Source: Marinomonas rhodophyticola
GTDB lineage: Bacteria; Pseudomonadota; Gammaproteobacteria; Pseudomonadales; Marinomonadaceae
NCBI RefSeq assembly: GCF_026113935.1
Contig: NZ_JAPEUL010000007.1
Coordinates: forward strand, 434,001-498,000
Direction: 5' to 3'
DNA length: 64,000 bases
Part shown: one piece after another, positions 39,630-48,666 of the stretch
How the letters are laid out: the number at the start of each line of letters is the position of its first letter
How positions within the stretch are numbered: the first letter of the stretch is position 1
The notes under the pieces: model-generated
Told to the model about the DNA's origin: nothing
Databases searched by the model: none
Seen by the model: the letters and a program-made list of their open reading frames with translations, nothing else
Program-made: the position numbers and the translations under genes

Positions 39630-40126
39630 GAGAGCGCATGCAATATGTTTTGAGTGCTGGTTAGTAAGCCATTCAATGTTATTGCTCGCTTTTTTGCTTC
39701 ATTTTTCTTAGATGTCAATAAATCAAGTTGAGTGGGCAATATAGATTTCATCTCTTCATAGCCTTGGGCTTCTGCAATGCATAGTTCAAGTTCATACTCA
39801 AGTTCAGCCTTCCGCTTAAAGAGCATTTCTTTCTCACTCGCTACAACGGTAATGGGTATAGTTTTTTGATTCTTGGTTTCCTGCAAAATTTTCGCTTTGG
39901 CATAATGAGTACTCTTAGCACTCTTTGAGGCAACGACTAATACACCTGATTTAACTAAACGATGAATTTTCAGATAAATAGCATGTCGTGCTTTTTTCAT
40001 TTCAATAGGGTTGTTCTCGCCGTATTTTTCAACATAGTGTTTGAGTACGTCATTTATAGTGGCTTTTTTTTGTACAGTTGTCTGGAAGAACTCCTCGACA
40101 ACGTGAGCGATGGGCTTAGATCTCAA
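39626..40126 (-). CDS. Small winged-helix plus coiled-coil protein, partner of the helicase
   Basis: 166 residues from a TTG at 40126. The N-terminal 80 residues look like a winged helix (KKATINDVLKHYVEKYGENN, then ARHAIYLKIHRLVKSGVLVVASK). The C-terminal half is a strong coiled coil (EKEMLFKRKAELEYELELCIAEAQGYEEMKSI). Not recognised as a known family. The four-base overlap with the helicase suggests a two-subunit complex in which this protein might bind DNA or recruit the helicase. The C-box operator lies just upstream. Confidence 0.7.
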   Translation of the reverse strand: MRSKPIAHVVEEFFQTTVQKKATINDVLKHYVEKYGENNPIEMKKARHAIYLKIHRLVKSGVLVVASKSAKSTHYAKAKILQETKNQKTIPITVVASEKEMLFKRKAELEYELELCIAEAQGYEEMKSILPTQLDLLTSKKNEAKKRAITLNGLLTSTQNILHALS

Positions 40127-40151
40127 AATAACTATCTCGATTTGTAAAAAT

Positions 40152-40181
40152 ACGGATTATAGTCCGTGGAGATATAGTCCG
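40152..40181. promoter_or_regulatory. C-box-like operator between the helicase module and its controller gene
   Basis: A 16-base near-perfect palindrome (ACGGATTATAGTCCGT, 40152-40167) is followed by a second TATAGTCC at 40173-40180, 15 bases after the first (40158-40165). Tandem TATAGTC half sites at this spacing are the pattern I recall for operators of restriction-modification controller proteins such as C.Esp1396I. It lies 37 bases before the XRE-type gene and 26 bases before the divergent winged-helix gene. Confidence 0.75.
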
Positions 40182-40217
40182 CAATTAGCGATTGTATTTC
40201 ATTTTTGAGATATAAAA

Positions 40218-40427
40218 ATGAGAAACATAGCAAAAGAGGTTGGAGAGCTAATTCGGAGTCAGCGCAAAGCGCGAGGTATCTCTCAAGAAGCTTTAGCGGC
40301 AAAATCTAAGATAGACCGCAGTTATATGGGACGAATAGAGCGAGGCGAAGTGAATGTTACGTTAAAAGCTCTGTGGGACATTGCTGCATCGATGGATATT
40401 TCGACGAAACTACTGATCCCCGATTGA
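40218..40427 (+). CDS. XRE-family controller protein (C-protein-like)
   Basis: 69-residue helix-turn-helix regulator: IRSQRKARGISQEALAAKSKIDRSYMGRIERGEVNVTLKALWDIAASMDI. Size, the DRSYMGRIERG recognition helix and the following NVTLKALWDIA match controller (C) proteins of restriction-modification systems. No methyltransferase or restriction enzyme is near; instead the divergent operon encodes the winged-helix protein and helicase. With the C-box in between, it likely autoregulates and times expression of that module. Confidence 0.85.
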   Translation: MRNIAKEVGELIRSQRKARGISQEALAAKSKIDRSYMGRIERGEVNVTLKALWDIAASMDISTKLLIPD

Positions 40428-40650
40428 GAATTCAGCTGTTGCCTTTGATGTTCTGTATTAGTCTCGACTTGATCTGATCTTTCAGTTTCGATGAATAGGT
40501 TTGGACTTCATCGGACAGACAGCTATGAGCGAAGAACTGACGGTTGGAATAACTCGTTTTTGGACATAAATGAGTTAAAGCTTTCGCTTAATTAATAGTT
40601 AACGAAATAGCAAAGGTATTATAAAACCTCAAATGGGGTGACTAAATTTA

Positions 40651-42543
40651 CTATGCCACTCCACTTGGTGGGATCGCATACTCCTGAACACCAGCGGCCG
40701 TCAACAACTCATAAAAATCTGCGACTTTGGTTCGTTGCCCTCTTTGCTGACAATAGGAAAAAATAGCCCTTTGTTTAGCGCGAGACAGTGCTACAAAAAA
40801 TGTCGATAGTCCTTCCGTATCACCTTGCTTATAGGACCACCAAGCGTTGTCGTCTATCCCCATGAAAATGGTTGTATCGAATTCAAGCCCCTTGCTTTTA
40901 TGAATAGTCATAAGAGGAATATGGTTCGTGCCTTCAAACTCATCTAGCAAACCTGCCCAAGAGTTCTGAGTATCAACACAGTTTGTAAAAAATTCTTCGA
41001 GTGCTGCCAGGTTTATTTCAAGTAAATTTCCTGTAGCGTAACGAGAAAAGGAGCTGCGAAGATCGTCTGAGTTAATAAATTTTATGGTTCGCTCAAACAC
41101 ATCGCGACCATTTTCCCATGTCAGAGGCTGTTGTATTAACATCCGTAGTGTAGAAATGAACTTTGTTAGCTCGCGTTCAACCTGTCGTAGTGCTTTTTCA
41201 TCTTCCTGGTTCGTATTACGAAGAATTCGAATATCTGATGATAGTTGATTCCACGCTTGTGCATTTCGACGGACAAGTCCCAGCCTTAGCAGAGTAGAGA
41301 ACAAAATGGTCAGTTCTTCAGCAAGCAAATCTTGTAATGTAGTTTGACCTATTTTCACACTCTCATTTCGTAAGCTCAGTCCATGTTGAGCGAGATAATA
41401 AGATAGTTGTTGTTCATAATCTTCTGGTTTTTGACGTACCAGAATAGCGTAGTTTCTTGGATTCAGTGACCTACCTAGCAAGTCATTTGCTATCCACTCA
41501 GCCAAATGAGCAGCCTCCTGATTTATATTGTAACTACAACAAATCCAAGCGGCATCACCAGAAATTAAATTGATATTACTTGTCTGAACCTCTCTCACTT
41601 CATGGTCAATAGCTTGTGCAATAACATGTTGTATCCTTACCAATTCAGGTGAAGAGCGGTGATTAAGGAGCAAAGAATGTCGATGTGCCGAAAAGTCAGA
41701 CTCAAATTGATGAAACACATTACCTTTAGCTCCGGCCCAACCCATTATTCTTTGTTTGTAATCTCCTACTGCTGTTACCTCAGCCTCACTTGATTTAAAA
41801 ACAGAAGATAGAAAATCATATTGAGCAAACGTGGTATCTTGAAACTCATCCACAAACACAATAGGGTATGATGCTCTAATAGATCTTCGAACATGATCGT
41901 TAGTGCGAACGATATATTCAGCAAGTCTATTTAGCGCCGGAAATGACACTCTGGAAGCACCGTCGGGGTAGTTTATTTGCTGACTCAACCAAAAATTTAA
42001 AAATTCCTCCTCCAACCATGACAATTTGGGATTACCTATACGCACACTTCCGATAAACTGATTCATGTTTTGGAGTCTTTGCGTAAAGCTATAGATACCT
42101 ACTACGTTCCAAAAATTATTTCTGAAACTACTAATAAGCTGCTTCTCTTGCTGAAAAGATGGAAAAGAGATTTCATATCGCTTTGATGGGCGATGATGTT
42201 CAGGCAAGGCCATGCGAAATCGATCTACTAAATTCTTAGTGAATGCGTCAAAAGTCATCGAAATAAAACGATTGCTGAGTTCTTCTGAACAACGCTCTTT
42301 CACTCTATCTGAGAGATTTTTTGCGGCATCAGTCTTGAATGAAATGGCCAGAATTTTTTTGTTTGATGGACATAGGCCAGTCTCAAGCAGATATGCAGCC
42401 TTTTGCGCTAAAAACTCTGTCTTTCCGGCTCCAGGGCCAGCGATAATGCTTGTGGACTCTCGTTGCCTTAGTGCTTGCCAAGCATTTGGCTCAAGATCGT
42501 CGATCCCCTTCGGCTGCCAGTGGTCAGGTCGAATAAACTTCAC
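40651..42543 (-). CDS. UvrD-family helicase, Gabija GajB-like (second pair)
   Basis: Superfamily 1A helicase of 630 residues. Q motif LEPNAWQALRQRES, Walker A SIIAGPGAGKTEFLAQKA, motif Ia ILAISFKTDAAKNLSDRV, motif II IVFVDEFQDTTFAQYDFL, motif IV-like LLLNHRSSPELVRI, motif V IPLMTIHKSKGLEFDTTIFMG and motif VI FFVALSRAKQRAIFSY are all intact. It follows the second OLD gene after eight bases. It differs widely from the UvrD protein of the first pair, so this is not a duplication. Confidence 0.88.
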   Translation of the reverse strand: MKFIRPDHWQPKGIDDLEPNAWQALRQRESTSIIAGPGAGKTEFLAQKAAYLLETGLCPSNKKILAISFKTDAAKNLSDRVKERCSEELSNRFISMTFDAFTKNLVDRFRMALPEHHRPSKRYEISFPSFQQEKQLISSFRNNFWNVVGIYSFTQRLQNMNQFIGSVRIGNPKLSWLEEEFLNFWLSQQINYPDGASRVSFPALNRLAEYIVRTNDHVRRSIRASYPIVFVDEFQDTTFAQYDFLSSVFKSSEAEVTAVGDYKQRIMGWAGAKGNVFHQFESDFSAHRHSLLLNHRSSPELVRIQHVIAQAIDHEVREVQTSNINLISGDAAWICCSYNINQEAAHLAEWIANDLLGRSLNPRNYAILVRQKPEDYEQQLSYYLAQHGLSLRNESVKIGQTTLQDLLAEELTILFSTLLRLGLVRRNAQAWNQLSSDIRILRNTNQEDEKALRQVERELTKFISTLRMLIQQPLTWENGRDVFERTIKFINSDDLRSSFSRYATGNLLEINLAALEEFFTNCVDTQNSWAGLLDEFEGTNHIPLMTIHKSKGLEFDTTIFMGIDDNAWWSYKQGDTEGLSTFFVALSRAKQRAIFSYCQQRGQRTKVADFYELLTAAGVQEYAIPPSGVA

Positions 42544-42551
42544 CTTGCCTC

Positions 42552-44503
42552 CTAGTTTTGAAGGGTTGTGTGAATAAATTGAACTAAAGCTCGTAGCTCT
42601 TCTGGCGCGTTTTGAGCCAACTGATCTGGCGGAATAGAGCCAAGCACTCGAATATGCGTACTTGGTTTTCCTCTTCCTAAGAACAGATATCTGTACCAGC
42701 GCAAGTTAAGTACATCATCCGAGTATAAGTCAGGGTGCCCTTCATCTCCCATAACAGCATTGCCTGGATCACCACGCATAGATGGTCCATTAGAACTTTC
42801 ATCTGGGGCAACTCGATATTGGTCAGGAAAAGCCTTCAACATTGAATAGTCAATGTCTAACGGGCTTGAAAAATAAACTTTGTGCCACCTGAGCCATTGA
42901 ACCCATTGATCAATGTTATTCCAATCTGAAACCGGATCATTATCAAATGCAGCAAGGTTATGTTGGTACCCTAACGGATTGAGGTTTTGCCCAAATATCT
43001 CACTTGGGTCGATTCCATACTCTATCAATTTGGCAACTGCATTCTTAATTCTTCCCCAGCCACCGCCGTGCCGGCCCCAATCCAGATCGAGTAATGTGAT
43101 AAAAGGATCTGTAAGTCTGTTAGCAAACGCCACATGTGGTTTACATGGCGGCCCCCTAATGGAACCATGGCGACAAAAGATTTATCAATTGGTATGCCCA
43201 TAGCTTCTGATATAGCAGGAAGAATTACCTCCTCGGAAGCCCCCTCCCCGAGAACCACGACCCTAGCGAAATACAACTCTGGATAGGCTCTCACCGCTTG
43301 CTGGATGTACTTTGCAGCTTCATTCTCTTCTTCGGGTAAAGTCAGTTGACGAACAACAGTGGTTTTTGATTCTGTTGCTAACCTGAAGTGCCTTACTTGC
43401 GTTGGTTGGATTCTGGCGAGAATGCTCGGCGAATGGCTAGATAGTACTGCTTGTGCTCTCAAGCCATGCACTAGGCTGCTGATCTGGCTTATGATTCGAG
43501 ATAGATAGTATGGGGCTAGGTTATTCTCCGGCTCCTCAAGCGCCAAAATAGTCAACGAGGGCAAGTGCAAGTCTGCACCAAGAAAATCTTCACTCTCTGG
43601 TTGGGCTAAGATCTCGGTTTCAACATCGAGAGTGGCTGAAGTCATGGCGATGTGAAACAGCGAACTTTGGCCATCACTTAGCTCACCGATGCTCCGATCC
43701 CGACCACTTTCATCTGGGTGCAGCAGTACCTCTACCTTACGAATAAATTCTTCAAAGCGGAGGTCGACCGGACGAAATTTCGGTGTACTATCAGTTCCAG
43801 CAGAGTGCAGCTCCTGCCAACGCTCTGTGAGCTTTCCGGTAACTGTACTGATCGCATTTTCACCTTCAAAAGATTCGTTCAGCTCTGTGGCCTTTTGAGT
43901 AAAAGATGACCGAACTTGTTCCGACCAGTTAATAGCCTTCCAAAGTCGACTTTTCAGAAAGACCGATACCTGAGAAACTGCTGACCGTGTAGCAGGTACG
44001 TAAATCAACTGGATTCGAGAGCGATCCGCCGGACGTACATTATGAAAATCAGCGTTGCCTGGCTCACCCCATGTAGTAACCGCGCGGAACTGGGTAGTAA
44101 TATAGCCATCTATTGAGCCATCATCTTCCCATTCTGCATCCAAGCGCAAACGGCATTTCAATTTGCCACCTTCATCTGTCACGCTCATATGGTGAAAGAA
44201 GTCTGGTATCACAGAGTGATCTTCGCCATCATCATCCAATTCAGGGAATGCGATGATGGCCTCCAGCGTGAGAGTTCGACGACGTGGAATTTCCTCTTCT
44301 GAAGATGGAATATGGAAGTCCTGACGACGAATTGCCCGCTGTTCGTTGGATATGCCGAACATTCGCTGCAAGGCCTGCATCAAGACCGTTTTCCCAGCAC
44401 CATTTGCTCCGACCAAGGTGGTTAGATCGGGATCGACAGCTATGCTCTGACTCTCTGGTCCGAAGCTTCTAAAGTTATGTAGATTTATTCTCTCGATATG
44501 CAC
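42552..44503 (-). CDS. OLD-family ATPase-TOPRIM nuclease, Gabija GajA-like (second pair, one frameshift)
   Basis: Read leftward from the ATG at 44503 (MHIERINLHNFRSFGPES). Walker A is VGANGAGKTVLMQALQ (about 32-47); the ATPase signature region SIGELSDGQSSLF, the glutamate motif LALEEPENNLAP and VLSSHSPSILA follow. The TOPRIM Glu is in VVVLGEGASEEVILP. The frame is lost near 43120-43135 at a short T run: HVNHMWR should continue FANRLTDPFITLLDLDWGRHGGG, which holds the DxD. About 650 residues once joined. The C-terminal region (VHPDLYSDDVLNLRWYRYLFLGRGKPSTHI) is characteristic of the class 2 OLD group. It is paired with the UvrD gene downstream. Confidence 0.86.
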
Positions 44504-45018
44504 AGCAGGTCTCCTCTCCTAAATACCCTCAGATTAGATGGGGCTTCTATTGCAAACTTTCAACTGACAAAGCACGGCCATGTGATCGCGTCTCGGTTAC
44601 TGGATCAAAAACGGCCACCTTGGGGGGGCCGTAATAAAAGCAACGTTGAAGTCGCTTCTAAGCAGTGTTATCAGGTGAGTTATGCCCCTGACAGCTGTTT
44701 CCAGACTTTACGATAGTCATCTCCAGACATCGAAGCACTGACGTCGTATGCCAAGGTGGGAGCAGGCAAAGTCATCACACTAGCTCTCCCTTAATGGCTT
44801 TATCTAGAATTGACGGCATCAACTCCTCTAGCTCAAATGAAGCGAACAGGGGCACCACTTTCTTCTCGCTAAATATTAGAAAAAGTAGGGCAAACTGCCT
44901 AACGTGGTTTGAGAGGTTATGCGTTGCTGGCACAGTTGCCAACTGTCAGATTAGATTGAGTATTGTTAATCGAACCTGACAGATAAAGTTAAGACTTATT
45001 CAGTTTATGGGAAGATGA
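44504..45018. other. Non-coding stretch upstream of the second OLD gene
   Basis: About 515 bases without a supported gene. It holds a six-base-pair inverted repeat (ACGGCC / GGCCGT) around a G7 run at 44611-44632, and a + strand stretch (about 44525-44715) that reads QLTKHGHVIASRLLDQKRPPWGG and could be a gene relic. It must contain the promoter for the leftward OLD/UvrD operon. Nothing else was recognised. Confidence 0.5.
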
Positions 45019-46116
45019 TTACGTAGCTAACATCAGTTTCACCTTTAGAAATGTAAGCTTTCTATCATCATTTTTACAGAACTTAAATTTGCCCTTAGTA
45101 ACGGTATTGAATCTTTCAAAGTAGTAATCGAAAAGCGGATCATATCTACCCGAATGAATCCAAGTATAGAACTTTGGCAGTTCATAGCCTAATTCTCTAC
45201 CAAAGTTTGAACTACTTTTCACATCAGAACCAGCTTCTAAATCAACGATGTTCATTGATTGTAGATTGGTCTTAATTTCTTCTATCGTAGGTAGGAGTGA
45301 TTCTTTATACGAATCAGCCAGATGCAAAAGTTCAGCATCAGTCACTTTTGCTTCAAATATCATAATCAGGTCATCAATCTCACTATTATAATACTCATTA
45401 TCCAACCGCATTTCTGATTCAGTTCTTAGAACATAGAGCTGTTCTAACGGATCGGATTTAGCCTCAATGATCTGTTTTGAAAGGGCTGTCTGATACTCTT
45501 CAAACAAGCTCTGAACCTTTTCAGCAATCACTTCAAGATAGTCATAGCGAGTTGTGAGAAATTTCAATAACTCACTTATGTAGATATTCAGAGTTAAATC
45601 TTCTTCACCAATTTCTCTACTGTATAAGTGAACTGTTAAATCAGCATTGTTTAAGTGGCTCTTGAACGGCCAACTAGCAAAGCGTCTCGAGTTAGATTGA
45701 TTCAACGAGACGGGGTGAGCACCGAAGCTGGCTCTTAGCGTCTTAAAGTAGGTGTTGTCATCTTCATGTTCAAATAGACGCTTAACAAAACTCTTCTTCT
45801 CACCCTTGAAGGGTTCTGTTTGTTCATTCACAAAAACTCTATGAAGTTGGGTTACTGACGCTGAGACTAGGTCAATAGATGATATGAGGGAATAGACCTG
45901 CATACACTTTACGTCTATGTTGGAATCAAACTCCGGCGCATTCTCTAAGTGTCGCACTGAAACACTGATCCAATCCATACAAGAGCAAACGAGGTTAAAG
46001 AGGTTCTTGCCGCCTTTGTCTTTGTAAATCTGATAAACGAACTTTGAGTTAGAATTAACTAAATCTCTAAAATTTGAGATTTTGTCGTCGCTTACGATAC
46101 CTTTCATTTTAACCAC
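45019..46116 (-). CDS. Hypothetical protein, 365 residues, possible HEPN-like
   Basis: Not recognised. Soluble and mostly helical. Starts at GTG 46116 (an ATG at 46107 is three codons on). The segment TLRASFGAHPVSLNQSNSRRF holds an Arg-x5-His spacing like the catalytic motif of HEPN ribonucleases, within a helical region. This is only suggestive. The C-terminal part (YELPKFYTWIHSGRYDPLFDYYFERFN) is conserved-looking. The gene stands alone in the defence-rich island, with long non-coding stretches on both sides, so it may be a single-gene defence protein; that is inference. Confidence 0.6.
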   Translation of the reverse strand: MVKMKGIVSDDKISNFRDLVNSNSKFVYQIYKDKGGKNLFNLVCSCMDWISVSVRHLENAPEFDSNIDVKCMQVYSLISSIDLVSASVTQLHRVFVNEQTEPFKGEKKSFVKRLFEHEDDNTYFKTLRASFGAHPVSLNQSNSRRFASWPFKSHLNNADLTVHLYSREIGEEDLTLNIYISELLKFLTTRYDYLEVIAEKVQSLFEEYQTALSKQIIEAKSDPLEQLYVLRTESEMRLDNEYYNSEIDDLIMIFEAKVTDAELLHLADSYKESLLPTIEEIKTNLQSMNIVDLEAGSDVKSSSNFGRELGYELPKFYTWIHSGRYDPLFDYYFERFNTVTKGKFKFCKNDDRKLTFLKVKLMLAT

Positions 46117-46448
46117 ACATATTAATTCTAGAATTGATGTAAGTTACCATCAATAAAAGGACAATTCATTAGTTATGTCTGGACTTCCCAGGCTTTATTT
46201 ACTAGACACCTCTTAATGTTAAACATCTAGGAACAACCAATGAAATTAGATTTTTTTATAAAATTGGTCTACATTATTGTAGGTTAAGACTATTTTTTAA
46301 TAGTATTTGTAGTGTCCGCCGTATAGGAAACTGAGATAAGGACTGGAAGTAGGGTTCTACAAAAACTAACATAAACCTACCGAAACGGTAGATACCGCTT
46401 ATGGATGGAAAATTGCCATTGTTTATAATTTATTCAAGGATTGAAAAG
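46117..46448. other. AT-rich non-coding stretch
   Basis: About 330 bases, AT-rich, with no supported gene. It separates the leftward hypothetical gene from the rightward antitoxin region and probably holds promoters for both. A short open frame reaches in from 46401, but the ribosome site points to 46449. No clear repeat or terminator was seen. Confidence 0.45.
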
Positions 46449-46601
46449 ATGACTACTCATAATTACTTTTGTCTAAAGCTTCTTCTTGCTGTTAAATCAA
46501 TCACTTTTGAGGATATTTCTAAAATTCCTTTAGAGAAGCAGCATCTGATGGCTGAAAGAATTGAAGAGCTGCAAGACTATTTGGAGTCTCAATTTTATTA
46601 A
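46449..46601 (+). CDS. Very small hypothetical protein
   Basis: 50 residues (MTTHNYFCLKLLLAVKSITFEDISKIPLEKQHLMAERIEELQDYLESQFY), from an ATG eight bases after AAGGA. Mixed helical, no known family. It ends 15 bases before the Xre/ParS-type antitoxin gene, so the two may be co-transcribed. Support is limited to the ribosome site and spacing. Confidence 0.45.
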   Translation: MTTHNYFCLKLLLAVKSITFEDISKIPLEKQHLMAERIEELQDYLESQFY

Positions 46602-46616
46602 AGTCAGTGGTCTAGT

Positions 46617-47093
46617 GTGTTCAATATGATTAAAAGAATAGCTGATGGATGGCCCATGAAATCGCCTGTAATTATGAAAAATTTTTCACTTGATACTATC
46701 AACAATGTATTTCCCAATGTAGATATTATGTCGCCAATTGGGTATTTTTCGATTGTTCGATCGAGGGTTAGTGGTGATCAATTGAAGGCGATTACAGATT
46801 TTATAGGGGAAAAAGAGTTGATTGCTCGATCAATCGGTACCACTTCAAATTTAAGTAAGCGTTATCAAACCAAACGCTTATCTTCTGCTGCGACGGACAA
46901 TCTGATTGACCTGCTACGAGTTTATATCCAAGCTGCAAAAATTTATGAATCAATAGATTTGGCAAAAGAATGGATGCGTTCGTCTATTCCTGCCCTTGGA
47001 GGGGAGATTCCAGTGAACATGATCGATTCTCACTCTGGTCGTGAAGTTGTGCGCCAAGTGCTTCGACGAATGGAATTTGGAGAGTATATGTGA
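46617..47093 (+). CDS. Xre/MbcA/ParS-type antitoxin (RES-type partner not seen)
   Basis: 158 residues from GTG 46617 (ATG 46626 possible). The N-terminal part contains a regulator-like region (FSIVRSRVSGDQLKAITDFIGEKELIARSIG), and the C-terminal toxin-binding domain reads TDNLIDLLRVYIQAAKIYESIDLAKEWMRSSIPALGGEIPVNMIDSHSGREVVRQVL. This is the antitoxin layout of RES-Xre toxin-antitoxin pairs, in which the RES toxin gene normally follows at once. Here the next gene is unrelated and no RES domain is found in the window. Confidence 0.82.
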   Translation: MFNMIKRIADGWPMKSPVIMKNFSLDTINNVFPNVDIMSPIGYFSIVRSRVSGDQLKAITDFIGEKELIARSIGTTSNLSKRYQTKRLSSAATDNLIDLLRVYIQAAKIYESIDLAKEWMRSSIPALGGEIPVNMIDSHSGREVVRQVLRRMEFGEYM

Positions 47094-47158
47094 CGAAGAG
47101 GTTGACTCGTCAATAATGCTTACTTCTCCCACGTTAAATCTGCAATTGATAAGTTCCT

Positions 47159-47404
47159 TTGCCCAAGGTCCCCAAGAAACCTATCCAAGACGACGAAAAG
47201 CTCAAACTCATTAACGATGTCGCCAAATCCTTAGGCATAACCGAAAGCATCGCCGTCGTATCCGCCACCGACATCATGGCCATGATCCAAACCATCCGAA
47301 ACTACCAACAACAACTCGCCAGAATCCAAACCAACCCCGCATGGGTCGACCAAACCATCGAACGCGTCAAAAACGCCACAGGCCGACACTTCGGAGAGGG
47401 TTAG
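47159..47404 (+). CDS. Small protein with unusual base composition
   Basis: 81 residues from a TTG (MPKVPKKPIQDDEKLKLINDVAKSLGITESIAVVSATDIMAMIQ). The coding strand is strongly C-rich with codons ending in C, unlike every neighbour, suggesting a separate origin. No good ribosome site precedes the TTG, so the 5' end may be lost. Helical, Gln-rich middle (TIRNYQQQLARIQ). Function unknown. Confidence 0.5.
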   Translation: MPKVPKKPIQDDEKLKLINDVAKSLGITESIAVVSATDIMAMIQTIRNYQQQLARIQTNPAWVDQTIERVKNATGRHFGEG

Positions 47405-47417
47405 AACAGGGAAGAAA

Positions 47418-47435
47418 AAGGGGCGAAAGCCCCTT
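47418..47435 (-). terminator. Rho-independent terminator for the leftward membrane-protein gene
   Basis: Seven-base-pair stem AAGGGGC / GCCCCTT with a GAAA tetraloop. On the minus strand it is followed by a U-rich tract (the A-rich 47411-47417 on the plus strand). It lies nine bases after the stop of the gene at 47445-48041. Confidence 0.82.
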
Positions 47436-47444
47436 GGTGGGTTA

Positions 47445-48041
47445 TTATGTACGTGTTGTGAAGAGTTCTCTTAGAAACTCTTCCTCAATTTTAATAATTT
47501 CAAGCCTTTTTTCTATGACATCTTTGAATTCTAAGCGTTTTTTATCAAATAATGTCATGTCTTGCGCTAACTTTAGTGTTAGCAAGCCGTGTGTTTTTTG
47601 AGTTGTATAAAGGGTTGTTAGTTTTAAAAAATCATACTGGAAGCTATCAAAGCAATACTGTAGTTTTTGGTGGTTATCATCGAATTCGTTTGTATTCTGA
47701 ATTTTGGTCGTATCGTTATTGAAAACAGCGATTTTTATTATGATTGACATCAGCTCACGATGCGTATTTCGATATTGCTTAATGCTATCGCTTTTATCTT
47801 GCGCTTTTATTTGATCCATCCACACAGTTCTTGCTCTGAAGGCAAGTGCTAATAAACCTATTGTCCCAGCACCTGCCAGCATTCCACCTATATCGGCAAA
47901 GGTCACTTTGCTTGTGTCCCAGTATTTGATGTATGCCAAGGTGAAAATCGACCCTACAAACACGCCTGTCAAAATGGCTCCAACAAACTCGACTTGGTCT
48001 TTAGCTGCTTTCTTTATTGTGTTCTTGGCTGTCTTGAACAT
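47445..48041 (-). CDS. Two-helix membrane protein of unknown function
   Basis: 198 residues. Two N-terminal membrane segments (VGAILTGVFVGSIFTLAYI and FADIGGMLAGAGTIGLLALAF) are followed by a cytoplasmic helical, charged domain rich in Lys, Asp and Glu (EFKDVIEKRLEIIKIEEEFLREL at the end). Similar two-helix plus coiled-coil proteins occur as accessory or effector proteins in phage-defence regions, but no family was recognised. It has its own terminator. Confidence 0.65.
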   Translation of the reverse strand: MFKTAKNTIKKAAKDQVEFVGAILTGVFVGSIFTLAYIKYWDTSKVTFADIGGMLAGAGTIGLLALAFRARTVWMDQIKAQDKSDSIKQYRNTHRELMSIIIKIAVFNNDTTKIQNTNEFDDNHQKLQYCFDSFQYDFLKLTTLYTTQKTHGLLTLKLAQDMTLFDKKRLEFKDVIEKRLEIIKIEEEFLRELFTTRT

Positions 48042-48187
48042 GGCGTCTTCCGTGTGTAAATAGTTGATCTCGCTACTTTACCCTAACGTTCGTCATTCCT
48101 GAAATCCCACCTCATTTTTGGTCGCAAAACCGGAAATCCTACCTGTTACAAAAATTCACTTGGTCATTCCCGCTGTCTAAAACTATA

Positions 48188-48203
48188 CTGTATATCTATA
48201 CAG
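48188..48203. promoter_or_regulatory. LexA (SOS) box upstream of umuDC
   Basis: CTGTATATCTATACAG, a perfect fit to CTGT-N8-ACAG, lies 17 bases before the umuD ATG. This places the umuDC operon under LexA control, as in other Gammaproteobacteria. Confidence 0.95.
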
Positions 48204-48219
48204 TATTTTGGTGTTAATC

Positions 48220-48666
48220 ATGCGTGTGACTTATCTTGGTGTGTCTGAGTCGGCGGCGTTTATCGCGGCCAATAGTGTGCGAATCCCTTTGTATGTGGAT
48301 TCGGTGTCGGCGGGGTTTCCTTCGCCTGCTCAGGACTTTGTTGAAAAATCTTTAGACTTAAATGAGTTTTGTGTGGCGCATCCGAACGCGACGTTTTATG
48401 TGCGTGCTCAGGGTGATTCGATGATTGAGGCGGGCATTCATTCGGGTGATGTGTTGGTGGTGGATCGTTCGTTAACCGCGCGTCATGGGGATATTGTAAT
48501 TGCTTGTATTCATGGGGAAATGACGGTGAAGACGTTGGAGCTGAAGCCCAATGTGTTGCTTCGCCCGAAGAATAAAGCCTACAAAGCGATTCATATTACC
48601 GAAGAGTCCGAATTGGAAATCTTCGGTGTGGTGACGGGCGTGGTTCGTAAGTACGAGCGCGGTTGA
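48220..48666 (+). CDS. umuD: UmuD, SOS mutagenesis protein / polymerase V subunit
   Basis: 148 residues from the ATG at 48220. Self-cleaving LexA-like peptidase: cleavage site region SVSAGFPSPA (Ala-Gly), nucleophile Ser in YVRAQGDSMIEAGI, and Lys in GEMTVKTLEL. After RecA-stimulated cleavage UmuD' joins UmuC as polymerase V. The stop overlaps the umuC ATG (ATGA). Confidence 0.95.
   Translation: MRVTYLGVSESAAFIAANSVRIPLYVDSVSAGFPSPAQDFVEKSLDLNEFCVAHPNATFYVRAQGDSMIEAGIHSGDVLVVDRSLTARHGDIVIACIHGEMTVKTLELKPNVLLRPKNKAYKAIHITEESELEIFGVVTGVVRKYERG

Noticed and set aside
44525-44715. Short open frame reading QLTKHGHVIASRLLDQKRPPWGG as a gene
   Set aside because: No recognisable family, no ribosome site, and it lies in the promoter region of the leftward OLD gene. 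At most a relic.
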